Of a stretch of 64,000 nucleotides of DNA, positions 44,780-54,689 are shown piece by piece. The DNA lies in NCBI GenBank assembly GCA_011037195.1, contig JAAEAF010006493.1, positions 1 through 64,000 of the forward strand, in the 5' to 3' direction. Within the stretch, counting starts at the first letter, position 1; each line of letters starts with the position of its first letter. The notes beneath the pieces were generated by a model. That model saw only the letters and a program-made list of their open reading frames with translations. It did no database searches and was not told the DNA's origin. Made by a program: the position numbers and the translations under genes. Origin of the DNA: Triatoma infestans (Eukaryota > Arthropoda > Insecta > Hemiptera > Reduviidae).

Positions 44780-44971
44780 TCTTAGTACTTTAAGTAGAAA
44801 GTATTGCAACTAAGTATAAAGTATCCTGCCAAATGTATAAAATTGAATTTTCGTTTTGAAGTGCTTATGAGGGCGAAAAAAATGTTTTTAGCTTAGTATA
44901 TTTGTGTGTGTATGGTTTTGAACAAAGTATCTCAAAAACGAAAAATCACACAAAAGCTTAAACTTGATACT
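44780..44971 (+). repeat. dispersed repeat start, cut by a foldback
   Basis: Family start ('ttctcttagtactttaagta', 'aagtattgcaac') through 'acgaaaaatcacacaaaagc' and 'cttgatactcc', where the AT-rich foldback begins. Confidence 0.5.
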
Positions 44972-45405
44972 CCATATAAATTTCAAATTAATGGTTTTCA
45001 GCGCTTGCTGGTTTCGTTTAAGCTCTTTTGTGTAGATTTCATATTATTTATCAATTAATAATGATTTTACTTATTTTGTTTTATGTTTTTTTTACCATAA
45101 ATGTCCTAATATTTTATTAAAATATCATCATTTATTATGTTTAGGTTAAGATCAACTCGGCCTTTTTAAAAAACAAAAATAGGATTTGAACTGGAAACTC
45201 CATAGCACACATGGCTCATCTTAATCTAAACCTAATAAATGATGATAAGATTTTAATAAAATATTCGGACATTTATGCAAAAAACATAAAATAAATAAAT
45301 AAAAAATCTCTATTAATCGACACGCAGTAATGAAATCTATAACAAAAAAAAAAGCTTAAACAAAACCAACAAGAAATAACCATTAAGTTATTTTGAAATA
45401 TATGG
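44972..45405. mobile_element. AT-rich foldback (MITE-like), ~434 bp
   Basis: Inverted arms of ~185 bp (44972-45160 and 45220-45405). Matching phrases: 'ccatataaatttcaaa' with 'tttgaaatatatgg', 'gtttaagct' with 'agcttaaac', 'aataatgattttact' with 'agtaatgaaat', and 'atttattatgtttaggtta' with 'aatctaaacctaataaat'. No coding capacity; target duplication not resolved. Confidence 0.55.
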
Positions 45406-46045
45406 ATAAAAATAAAAACAAAACTTAATTGTAGCTAAAAATATATTAAGATAAAAAAGCAAAAAAGATCTCTTGAAAATGACACATATTTCGAACTGAG
45501 AATGACATGATGTCGAAATGTTGAGATGAGATAAAAAAAACAAGATGTAAACAAATTTAAAATAAAATTTTTATGAAAAGGCTGGACATTTTTTTTTGCT
45601 GAAAATCAAGTTTTCAACACATCAAGTTTTTGAAATGAAAACAATACAACCATAAACTAAATTTAAATGAAGACTGAAAAAAGAAAACAGAAGAAACTTG
45701 ATATTCCGTTAACGTATAAACTAAGATTCCAATGAGGTCTCGTTCAAACTTCATAAAATGTGACTTTACTTACCGAAAATGTGACTTTACTAAATTATTA
45801 GATAATAGATAAATATGTTTATTATAATATTTGTTATATCTTTTTTTTTCAAAATATTTACAAATCAGAATACGGACATGACTAAGCCGTCTGCCAGGAG
45901 TTTGGCTATCCTACTATATATAACACAAATATAAACAATATATAAATAAGGTAAGAAAAAATAAACTAAAGTACGTCTTTTTTAAAAGGGTTCAGATCAG
46001 CAATCAATTTTGAATCTTCTTTATGCACTAATTAATTGTAATTAA
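45406..46045. other. intron sequence, nothing firm recognised
   Basis: AT-rich, with a weak dispersed-repeat fragment near 45681-45790 ('cttgatattccgttaacg', 'aaaatgtgactttact'). Confidence 0.35.
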
Positions 46046-46098
46046 ACTTCCCATTTCTCTAATCGTATAGCCTCTTTTACACAGTTATAGAGATTCTC
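46046..46098 (-). pseudogene. C-terminus of the older LINE, downstream of the nested insertion
   Basis: On the minus strand E-N-L-Y-N-C-V-K-E-A-I-R-L-E-K-W-E-V and a TAA stop. The same E-N-L-Y codons end the open frame at 49302-49314, because 46086-46098 is the duplicated target 'tatagagattctc'. So this is the displaced C-terminus of the frame at 49302-49624. Confidence 0.7.
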
Positions 46099-46254
46099 TT
46101 TTTTTTTTTTTTTTTTTTTTTGTTATTAAGAAATTCACGACTATACAAACAGTATTGTGAGTGAATATGATAGTAGTGACATAAAAAAGGGCGTGAATGT
46201 CTTGTTAGGAGATGCCTCTCAGTGGAGTTACTCCTTAATTATTGCTATAAAATG

Positions 46255-48956
46255 CTAACGAGAAGTTAGATGGTCGCGCGGCCAGTGGCGTTTCAGTCTC
46301 CTGGAAGGGTTGTGTGGAATAGAAAGAGAAGAGAGTTGTTGGACTAAAGGGTTAGAATGGTTGGATGTGAGGTCATGGAATTTCTTGTAACGTGATTTTA
46401 TGAACTGATGAACAAAAGGGATTTTGAGGTCACTGTGAAGGGTTAGGTTGGAAACATAGAACGGGGCATTGGCAATTCTTCTGAGGGTTTTGGGTTGAAA
46501 AGCTTGAATGCGATAGGAGTTGGAATGCTTGGTCGAACCCCAGACCTCGCATCCGTATGTCCAGAGGGGCTTTATAATAGTGTTGTAGATAAGACTTTTG
46601 TTTTCAAGAGAAAGTTTAGAACGTCGGTCAAGTAGTCTCGAGAGAAGTTTGTAACGTCTGTTTAGTTCAAGTCTTTTTAATCGTGTATGCGGATTCCAAG
46701 TAAGTCTTTTGTCTAGATAAAGTCCTAAATATCGGGCTTTGTCCACTGTCGGTATTATAGTCCCATGAAGGAGGATGGGAGGGAGAGTAGCGCGGCGGAG
46801 GGTGAAGGAAATGCATTTGCTTTTAGTGGGATTGACCTTTATTCTCCACCGGATAAGCCAGTCTTGTAGAGAGATGATATGGGATTGTAGTGCACGGGAT
46901 GCGGAAACAGGATCGGGATTTGGAGCATTAACACATGTGTCATCAGCGTAGGAATGAAGGATTGTTTTTGGGTGGGAAGGAATATCTGCAGTATAGAAAA
47001 TATATAGGAGAGAAGCAAGGACACTGCCTTGGGGTACACCTGCATGGATTGGAAGATAGAAGATCTGGAGGAGCCAGAACGAACCCAGAAACAACGATTA
47101 GACAGGTATGATTTTAGGATCATATAGTAGGTAGAGGGAAGGACTCCCTTGAGCTTCCACAACAAACCCGCATGCCAAACCCGGTCAAACGCCTGAGCGA
47201 TGTCCAGGAAGACACCCGGGCAATACTGCTTCTGCTCAAGGGCAGATGAGATGGTGTCAATAAGGCGGTGACACTGGTGAATTGTTGAATGGGAGCTACG
47301 GAAACCAAACTGATGATTTGGAAGGAAACCTTCTAAAAGAGGAAAGATTCGTTTGAAGAGGAGCCGTTCAAGTACCTTACCCATGATAGGTAGTAAACTG
47401 ATTGGCCGGTAGGATGACGGAAGATGAGTGGGCTTTTTGGGTTTAGGTATAAGGATAATGGTGGCAAATTTCCATAAGGAAGGGAAATGGGTAGTTCTAA
47501 GGACTGCGTTGTAGAGGTAGGTTAGAAATATTAGTGCTTTTTTTGAAAAATGACGGAGAATTAAAGCTGAAATGAGATCGAATCCAGGGGATTTTTTGAG
47601 GGAAAGTTTGGAGATAGAATACTTAACTTTAGATGGACAGAAGGCTTTAGGAGGAAGGGATAACTGGAGGGGAATGTCAAGATCCTCAATTACCTGGGCA
47701 GTGTGTTCAGGATCCTGAGTATCAGAGTGTGGTACAAAGATTGAGGAAAGATATTGGGCAAGGAGGTTTGCTTTTTCCTCTTCAGTTCTGGCCCAAGTGC
47801 CATCGTCACAAAGAAGAGGGTGTGAGAGAGTTCTCCAGGAAAACATTTTCTTTGACGCAGCCCAGAGAGAGAAGTCTTTGGTGGAAAGAGATTCGGTGTA
47901 TTTTTGTTGTCTTTCGTTGCGTAAGTTTGTTAGTTCGGTTTTAAGTAGTCTGGAAAATCTGTTGTATTCGTACTTGTGTGAAGGGTATCGAGTTCGTTGC
48001 CAAATGGCTCTGGCACATCTTTTTTTAGTAATAAGTATTCGTATATTAAGTAGGAGACAGTAATTGTCTGTGTACTGTGAGGTTGGTTTTGGCGGTCCAG
48101 TAGCATTCCAGATTGACTGTTGTATTGTTTCAGTGAAGTTATTAACAGCTTCGTCGAGTTCTTTGGGAGTTTTGAGAGTTACGTTAAGTGATATGTTTTT
48201 GTCTAGAAGTCGTTGAAATTCGCTCCAGTCAATAGGTCCATTGATGAGAGTTTCTGTAGAAGGTTTAGGGTTAGGTTTGGTGTCTAGTATTAGGAGTACT
48301 GGGGAGTGGTCCGAGGAGGGATCATAGAGATTGTAGATTTGATGATCTACAGTATTATTTATTCTAGAGGATATGAAGAAATCTAGTAGATCGGGTAGGC
48401 GGGATAGGGATGTGGGCCAGTAGGTAGGACCAGGAGGGGATATTGTAATATAATGAGCATTAGCAAGAACTGAAGAGAGGGTAATACCACGTGGATTGTG
48501 GGTACGACAACCCCACTGAGGGTGCTTGGCATTGAAATCGCCACCTGCGATAAATCTGGGTCCGAGGGATTGAAGGAAAGAAGTGAACTCAGAGGACGAA
48601 ATAGGTTGAGCTGGTGGACAATACACTGCAGATATATTGAGTTGAAAATGTGCGGTTTGGAGGGAAATGGCTGTAGATTGTATGGAGGATGAGGAAACAC
48701 TTGGTAAGGAATGATGAGATATGTTGCTGCGGATAAGGATGGCTGAATCTCCATGGGCTGTGTTGTCTGGATGATCACTTCTGTATGTCGTGTAGTCAGG
48801 AATGTGCAGAAAGGAACGTGATGTGAAGTGTGTTTCTGTGATGAGGGCCACGTCAATGCGTTTCTCGTGCAGTAATATGTCAAGTTCGTTGAGGCTGGAG
48901 TTCAAACCATTAGCATTCCAGATAAAAATAGTTAAGGAGTGATTTGTAGGAGACAT
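46255..48956 (-). pseudogene. Jockey ORF2: APE endonuclease plus reverse transcriptase, one frameshift
   Basis: The start ATG (48954-48956) overlaps the ORF1 stop in TAATG. Endonuclease signatures in order: W-N-A-N-G-L, T-E-T-H, G-G-D-F-N-A-K-H and S-S-D-H-S-P. RT signatures: R-P-I-S-L-L-P, G-F-R-S-S-H-S-T, D-I-A-Q-A-F-D-R-V-W, then, after a frameshift near 47056, G-V-P-Q-G-S-V-L and Y-A-D-D (catalytic Asp pair). The C-terminus is R-L-K-R-H-W-P-R-D, as in Jockey elements. ORF2 would be about 900 residues, the usual length. Apart from the single shift no stop was seen, so the insertion is fairly young. Confidence 0.9.
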
Positions 48957-49265
48957 TAGGGTGCATGACGGGGAAGGAGCTGAGTAAGGGCTGTGGTCAG
49001 AAGTGTCAGGAGTGGATTTATTGTGGCTTTAAAGTCAGATAGAAAGCTGTTTAGGATCAAGGATATATCGTGAGAGGATGATTGCTGTAACTGAGTTGAC
49101 AAGGATTGAATCTCCACCTCTGGACCGTCTCTGGTAACTTGTGCATATGGTAAGTGCAGAGCTGGAGGCGGAGGTGCTGGCTGGAACATTGTTGGTGCTG
49201 AGGGGGTCTGAGAATGGCTTCTTCTCCTAGCTGAAGGATGATCATAAACCGGTGGAGGTCTACGT
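48956..49265 (-). pseudogene. Jockey ORF1 C-terminal fragment
   Basis: An open frame, Pro/Ser/Gln-rich (R-R-R-S-H-S-Q-T-P-S, F-Q-P-A-P-P-P-P), ending L-L-P-R-H-A-P-stop at the TAATG overlap with ORF2. It represents the tail of the nucleic-acid-binding ORF1 protein. The zinc knuckles expected farther upstream are missing owing to 5' truncation. Confidence 0.7.
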
Positions 49266-49277
49266 GATTTAAATTAT

Positions 49278-49358
49278 TAGATTTAAATTTAATGATTGAA
49301 ATATAGAGATTCTCAAAATCGTTTCCATTCAATATTTCAATCATTAAATTTAAATCTA
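49278..49358. repeat. perfect 27-bp inverted repeat at the LINE 5' junction
   Basis: Arms 49278-49304 and 49332-49358 are exact reverse complements, separated by 27 bp. The right arm lies in the older LINE's coding sequence; the left arm lies at the 5' end of the new insertion. Confidence 0.9.
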
Positions 49359-50990
49359 TTTTTTTTCCTTACAAAACCCAGTATTGGACACGTAGCCAAA
49401 AAATGAATAATTGTTTCATTCTCATTTAGATTGCATAATGAACATAAATGAACCCTTTCTAACCAAGGTTTATAGTTTAAATTGAAAAGTTCACCTACTG
49501 TCTTACAAATAATTTGCATAAAATCCATGCCTACTGTGTCATTCATATAATCAATTTCTATTATATTTAATTTTTTATACATGAGATGATATTTCGCGGC
49601 CGATACACTGACTAACAAACTCATCCCTTAACTTCTTAATGTACTTATTAATGTTGACTCTCATCTGATCCGTCCACCTTTCAGTAGGTACAAATTTCCT
49701 GTCCAGTTCGCCGCCTACCATATTTGCTAATTCACACCATTCATTGAGCCAGGAGTTATTATATTTCAAGGCCTCCTTAGCCACTATCTTAGGTAGACGA
49801 TCATCCGAGTACTGCCATATTCTAAGTACAAATTTATAGGGTGTTCGTACATTAAATTTTTTCCTGTCTCCAAATACAACATATATTTGGGACAGTGGGT
49901 ATTAAGTGGGAGATGAAATAATCTTTTTATAAACATTCTCTGGACTTTTTCAATTTCCGGGAAATTTTGGTACTCCCATAACATAGAATGGATCTGGTCA
50001 CCGCATCAAAAACCCGGCATTTCGCCGCTGGAACTTCATTGTTTCTGAAATGTTATTGGTGTGATGTGTTGTTGTAGTGTAGTGGTAGCTTGTAGTGGCG
50101 TAAGCGGTTTAGTAAAGGGTTTGTAAGTATATATGTTTAAGAGAGAAGTATTAGTAATAATCAAGAGAGCACCACTATTTTGAAATAAATATATTATTCT
50201 CTAAGTGAATTTAAGTACTTTTATAATATCACAGCGATTATGTATAAATCAATTATTTATCTAGATAAAATGCAAAGCTCTTATGTTTTAACTTATAACT
50301 GGCACAGTCCTGAAGTGTTCTGGTGAAATGTCTAGCTCAGACTCTCTTGAAGGAAAATCTTCTGATTGTTCGTTCAAATCTTCCCCTGTGAGAAGAAGTT
50401 CATGAACTCTAAAAGACAATAGTGGTCTTCTACCTGAATAGTCCTTTTGCCAGGGAATGTTACATTTTGTTCATAATTTGATAATTTCAAATTAAATATA
50501 TTTTTATATTTCTGGCATCCATCACATTTCCAATAAATTTTGCCCAAATAGTGTTCAGCCCAAACTTAACAGGTTGCACTTACTATTTAATGTGCATCTT
50601 CAAAGACAAGTCATCTTTTAAAAGAATGCCTAAATATTTATATTCTCTTACCGTTTCTATTTGTTCCTCTTTATACTTCCAAACATAGTTCGCTGTTATC
50701 CCTTTCTTGTTTCCGAAAATCAGTACTTTGGACTTTTTAGTATTCAAGGTAGGTTCCAGTAGTCCAAATATCTTTCTAAATTTAATATCGCTTCCTTTAG
50801 ACTAACTGGAGATCCCGCCAGGATTACAATATCATCTGCCTAGAGAAGAGAATTCACTTTTATTTTACCAACGTAAATTCCACCTCCCAGTTCCTCGCAC
50901 AGAACATTTAAAAATAAAGAGAACAGTAACGGAGATAAATTGACCGAAAATATGAGTTTAATAAATGTATTTTTTTTTTCTCAAATGTTT
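49302..50990 (-). mobile_element. older LINE, RT and C-terminal region, split and decayed
   Basis: Minus strand near 50940-50810: N-L-S-P-L-L-F-S-L-F-L-N, then A-D-D-I-V-I-L-A (the catalytic Asp pair, preceded by a stop), then T-K-K-S-K-V-L-I-F-G and Y-K-Y-L-G-I. Farther on: K-V-Q-R-M-F-I-K-R-L-F (49930) and C-S-L-C-N-L-N-E-N-E-T-I-I-H-F-L-A-T-C (CCHC-like, 49440). ~300 bp of other sequence interrupts at ~49990-50285. The Jockey element splits the C-terminus; the remainder is at 46046-46098. Confidence 0.7.
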
Positions 50991-51196
50991 CACAATTATA
51001 ACTAAAACGGCTCCAAGGACTTTTTTTAATCTTTGCCTACTAATCCAATCTTTCTCTTTCGTTTGAAATATTCTTCTAGAAAAATTTATTTCTAGTAATA
51101 GTAATTAGTAGCTTCCTGGGATCTGCAAATTTAAACTTTCCTCTACATCAAACTTTCAGTACGATCCTAATACCTGCACAATAATACTTACTTGCT
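50991..51196 (+). repeat. dispersed repeat fragment
   Basis: 'cacaattataactaaaacgg' and 'ctccaaggactttttttaat' resemble the module core; diverged. Confidence 0.35.
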
Positions 51197-51272
51197 TACT
51201 TATTGGCTCAACAGTCTACAACTGGACCTAGGCGTCCTCAATAGGTCTATCCAATTCTACTCGATCTTGATC
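51197..51272 (+). repeat. long target duplication of the 51273 LINE, left copy
   Basis: The 76 bp from 'acttattggctcaacagtc' to 'actcgatcttgatc' recurs at 52207-52249, with the central ~33 bp missing in the right copy. This brackets the LINE at 51273-52205. Confidence 0.6.
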
Positions 51273-52205
51273 AGCATTGTTCTGGATCTACAAACTCCTT
51301 GGTATGCAAGACCATAGACTACCTAAGTTATGCTTTTTGAAGCTAAAAAATATTCACTTTAGCTATAAGCCCTCGATAAAGTACAACTGGTTTTCGCAGA
51401 TGGATTATTTATTGAGTTTGATTGGCTCAAATGACATCCTACTTGAAACAGACCCACAGTCTTTAAAAATTCTATCTCTGGAACACTAAATAGATATAAG
51501 GAATTCCAAAAGTTAAAAGACCTAGAACTAATGCACTCAGCAAAGTACTGCCCTATTTTAACGATATACTTGCCTCAAGTTCGGTTTGCCAATATTCTAG
51601 CGAATTGAATATGCCGTTTGTTATAGTAAAACTAGTCACACAATTGAGGCTTTCGGGCAATTACCAGATCAAATTGTCAGTGAAAAATGTTACACACCTA
51701 ATAAAACCTAAGGAAATATGCACAATATGCGGGCGTATTGATGCGGAAGATTTGTACCACTTAATAGTAGTTTGTCCGGTTTATGAATCTCTTCGTAATC
51801 AGTACATACCGCAGGTTAAGAACGTATCAGTGGAGAGTTCCACAATGTGTTGTTTTTAAGTACGAAAATGAAATTAAACAATTATACCTCTTCACAGTTA
51901 CTTGCCTCAAAACACGATCATTCATACTAAATGAATAGTTTACAGTGTGAGAGATTGATTATATACGTATATCGCCACTTTTTGTCGGTCTATCTTCCTG
52001 GATTTATAAATTATGTACTTGCTATTTAAAATATGGATACAATGCAGTGTGCTGTGTATTTACTGTTACTACTCTACATTTTGGGTTGTATTGTTTATAT
52101 ATTCTAGTCTCTCTTTTCTTACTATGTTGTTCATTGTATTTGACCAGTCTTCATTTGTATGGGGTATGTCCCAAGACAAATTATTAATAATAAATAATAA
52201 ATAAA
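51273..52205 (+). mobile_element. 5'-truncated LINE, C-terminal region, TAAA-type tail
   Basis: + strand frames give N-V-T-H-L-I-K-P-K-E-I-C-T-I-C-G-R-I-D and D-L-Y-H-L-I-V-V-C-P, the C-x2-C...H...C-P pattern at the C-terminus of the same LINE group as 49302-50990. An ~300-bp 3' UTR follows, ending in 'aataataaataataaataa'. No RT remains. Confidence 0.6.
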
Positions 52206-52206
52206 T

Positions 52207-52249
52207 ACTTATTGGCTCAACAGTCCTCCAATTCTACTCGATCTTGATC
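52207..52249 (+). repeat. target duplication, right copy (internally deleted)
   Basis: Shares both ends with 51197-51272 but lacks the middle; the deletion has a few bases of 'cctc' microhomology. Confidence 0.55.
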
Positions 52250-52480
52250 CTTGAGGTCCCCTTTTCAGAGGTTATCCTCGACTACTCCAGCCAACTTAGC
52301 CGGGGCTGTCCTCGCCTCCTTGTATCTCCTGACCTGCTATATATGATTTTCTTTGGCAGCCTTACATTCGACTTCGCTCCACATGACCTAGCTCTCATTC
52401 TATCCTATTTGTAATGGGCTATTATGTCCGGCTTCCCAAAAAGCTCCTTCAATGCCATGTGGATTCGGGTTCGCCATTTC
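52250..52480 (-). mobile_element. relic of an RTE/R-type LINE C-terminus
   Basis: Minus strand contains R-R-R-G-Q-P-R-L-S-W-L-E, like the R-G-R-P-x-x-R-W-x-D/E motif near the end of several LINE ORF2 proteins, with stops. It was the target of the 51273 LINE. Confidence 0.4.
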
Positions 52481-52619
52481 CGATTTATATATCTCGTGCC
52501 ATATATAGTTTACGGAAGACTTTTCTTCCCATATCCTAAGAATGCATTCACTTTCTTTTGATAGCATTCAAGTTCCACACGCATATGTGACTGTCCACGC
52601 ATATGTGGCATAAAAGTAT

Positions 52620-52830
52620 TAAGGTTAATTGCATTTGCTAAAATTCCAAGTTTGAAGAAAATCGGTTAAACAAAAGTGTGACTTTACTAAATTGTTTTCA
52701 TTGTTTTTCTGAAGTTTTCTCGAAAAAGAAATCCAAAGATTTTCTTTAAACTTGAAATGTTTGCTGTACATTCATAAAAATATCACTTTTATTTGAAATC
52801 TTTTTCAGAATAACTAATACCTGGGAGTTT
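52620..52830 (+). repeat. dispersed repeat fragment
   Basis: 'aattccaagtttgaagaaaa', 'tgtgactttactaaattg' and 'gttttctcgaaaaagaaatc' match one module of the family. Confidence 0.5.
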
Positions 52831-52925
52831 GTGGTTTATTTATGATTTTAGGCTGTTTGGCTGTTATTTGTAGGTTTAACTGTTTAAATATTTTAAGTTA
52901 ACTTTTCTCAATATTTTGTAAACAG

Positions 52926-53133
52926 GTGGGGTGGTTGAAAGCAGAAGATCAGACGATACTGAGTCTACACACCAGAGTGGTCACACACAATGCCCGGGTG
53001 TCTGTGACACATGACAATCAGAGAACATGGCGTCTACACATCAGACAGCTGAAAGAATCAGACCGAGGATGCTATATGTGCCAGATCAACACTAATGTCA
53101 TGAAGAAACAGATCGGCTGTGTGGATGTACACG
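52926..53133 (+). CDS. DIP/lachesin-like Ig gene, exon with second half of Ig domain 1
   Basis: Follows acceptor 'gtaaacag' and ends at donor 'CACG|gtgagt' (phase 1). Its 69 residues continue the fold begun at 5842: V-G-W-L (core Trp), R-V-V-T-H-N-A-R-V-S-V-T-H-D (family-typical C'-D loop), W-R-L-H-I-R and E-S-D-R-G-C-Y-M-C-Q-I-N-T, where D-x-G-x-Y-x-C is the F-strand signature and C pairs with the B-strand Cys. The K-K-Q-I-G-C-V-D-V end is also typical of DIPs and lachesin. The interface residues that DIPs use to bind Dprs lie in this half. Ig domains 2 and 3 and the GPI/membrane anchor must lie beyond the window or were missed. Confidence 0.95.
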
Positions 53134-53952
53134 GTGAGTTTGGTATATTATTTTATTATAAATTTTCCAGAGGATATTTTATTTTGTTTCTGTGTATTTG
53201 CAGCCAAATTATCGAATTATCATCAGTTATCAGTATTATTTTAGCGATATTCTTAGCATCGCTTGGTCAACTTGTAATCGCCCACAAGTTCTTTCGCTTC
53301 TTATGTAGATGAATAAATCATGGGTACGTATGTTTGAGATATATGAGAAAGTGGTTACCTCTTCTCTCATTGGTATTTCAAGAACTCTCTTCCCGCTCCA
53401 AAGCGCTTGTTAAGTCTTTATATGTATATTACAATTTAGGCCTCAAACTATTTATCTGCATATATGTCTTAAGAAAGCTTCATATTTCATTTTCTGAATG
53501 AAATTATCGTGCTCGGAAACATTTATTGCTCGATGATTAAGATGGATGTTCAATAATATTGGCCTCCTTCACAGCCTTGAAACTCGACAGTTTCCATGGC
53601 AGTATGTCAAAAGGCATTTTCATGTTAGAGAATTAAGCGTCTGACAATCACAGCGCCGACTATTTAAACCGAGGCGTGAAGTTGTTCGCGCCGAGATGGT
53701 TCTCACGTTTGTTCTGGGCTGCTCGACGTAAGAGGCCAAATAACCGAAGTCATAGAGTAAAAAAAATTAATCATTTAAACCAAGTTTACTGTAGGCTGTC
53801 CACAACAGCCTTCTGCTCTTGGAATTTTTGGTAACATATTGTAACGCAGCCACTGGTGCCTTCTAGGAGAGAAAGCAGGTACCTTAAGTTCCCCTAGTGG
53901 CCGCTAGGAAACGCTGGCGGCGCACTCTACCTCTTTAGAAGAATAGAGAAAG
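53134..53952 (+). other. start of the next DIP-gene intron
   Basis: No second Ig domain was found. Mixed sequence; the frame running on from 52926 past the donor to 53312 is read-through into intron. Confidence 0.5.
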
Positions 53953-54185
53953 TTCTAGACCAGTGATGGCAAACCTATGACACGCGTGTCAGTGCTGACA
54001 CGCGAGCTCATTTTTGGTGACACACATCTTATCTTCAAAGATAAAAAATTTCATAATTCAAAAAAATCTTTTTTTTCTGATAATGTAGCTCATATAGTTA
54101 GCAACTCTCTCTGTTTACTACATATTTTGTGTTTAGTTTGTTTCATGGAAATTATAAATACCGATTAACATTTTTTTAAATTTTA

Positions 54186-54222
54186 TCCCTGAAAAAGACA
54201 ATAAATTTGTCGAAACGTTGGA
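54186..54222 (+). ncRNA. decayed hammerhead-like motif inside the hAT element
   Basis: CUGAAAA (G8 changed to A), a 5-bp stem II (GACAA with UUGUC), GAAACGUU, flanked by AUCC and GGAAAAG, which can partly pair as stem I. Same layout as the others with different stems; likely inactive and possibly chance. Confidence 0.25.
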
Positions 54223-54239
54223 AAAGATTTAAAAAAAAG

Positions 54240-54467
54240 TGTACATTTTATTGACCGCTCCTCGAGATCTCCTTTAGTTGTTTTGCTAACAATTTTTTCA
54301 TCCACATATTTTTGTGAGACATTGGTCTCAGCATTAAATAATATTAAGACAAACAAACGGAATCGGTTAACAGATGAAGTCAATGGCGCTTGCTTGGCCT
54401 TGAAATGTACCAAGTATAAACCCGAAATAGAAGATTTAGCAGACAAACTTCAGCACCAAAAAAGTCA
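54240..54467 (+). pseudogene. hAT transposase C-terminal dimerisation segment
   Basis: In frame: F-S-S-T-Y-F-C-E-T-L-V-S-A-L-N, then N-K-R-N-R-L-T-D-E, then a short helix and H-Q-K-S-H. This matches the hATC dimerisation region of Buster-type transposases (S-T-Y-x-C-E-x-x-F-S-x-x-N ... R-x-R-L-T-D-E). The final codons and stop were separated by the foldback insertion and reappear at 54760-54776. Catalytic residues are absent. Confidence 0.75.
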
Positions 54468-54508
54468 TCAGAGACATTTTCCGCGGTAGCCTGGCTTCAT
54501 TTTGTAGT

Positions 54509-54546
54509 CATCGACCGGTTTCGGGCGTTCGCCCATCTTCAGGATG
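54509..54546 (-). ncRNA. hammerhead-ribozyme-like motif, intact core (left arm)
   Basis: Minus strand: CAUC, CUGAAGA, U, GGGC-GAAC-GCCC, GAA, ACC-GGU, C, GAUG. All conserved core bases (CUGANGA with free N7, GAAA, GUC) are present. Stem I is CAUC/GAUG, stem II 4 bp, stem III a loop-less 3-bp ACC/GGU. Predicted cleavage is after the C of GUC. It pairs with its mirror copy at 54652, so folding of a read-through RNA could compete. Confidence 0.6.
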
Positions 54547-54651
54547 CGTTTTTCAGACAGTGTGACAACACCGACATGCACAGAGCAAACTTAGTTTTCA
54601 CACTCAAGTTTGCTCTGTACAAGTCTGTGTTGTCGCACTGTCTGAAAAACG

Positions 54652-54689
54652 CATCCTGAAGATGGGCGAACGCCCGAAACCGGTCGATG
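54652..54689 (+). ncRNA. hammerhead-ribozyme-like motif, intact core (right arm)
   Basis: CAUC (54652-54655), CUGAAGA (54656-54662), U, GGGC (54664-54667), GAAC loop, GCCC, GAA (54676-54678), ACC, GGU, C54685, GAUG (54686-54689). Predicted cleavage lies after 54685. Same as the left arm. Confidence 0.6.

Larger units (their letters stand above)
46099..49301 (-). mobile_element. Jockey-type LINE, 5'-truncated, nearly intact ORF2
   Basis: Minus-strand non-LTR element with a ~24-bp poly(A) tail (T run at 46099-46122) and a 13-bp target duplication 'tatagagattctc' (46086-46098 and 49302-49314). It has the end of ORF1 and a full ORF2 with one frameshift. Its 5' junction carries a 27-bp filler copied inversely from the flank (see findings). 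It is inserted in the coding region of an older LINE. Confidence 0.9.
5967..52925 (+). other. 46,959-bp intron of the DIP-like gene
   Basis: Bounded by donor 'gtaaat' at 5967 and acceptor 'gtaaacag' ending at 52925, and splitting the two halves of Ig domain 1 in phase 0. An intron within this Ig domain fits the family; its size here is due largely to transposable elements. It contains the whole recognisable antisense serine protease homologue gene. Confidence 0.8.

Noticed and set aside
53134..53312. C-terminal hydrophobic extension of the Ig exon frame
   Set aside because: It lies beyond a strong donor (gtgagt) and the DIP family continues with Ig domain 2; the hydrophobic run is intron read-through.
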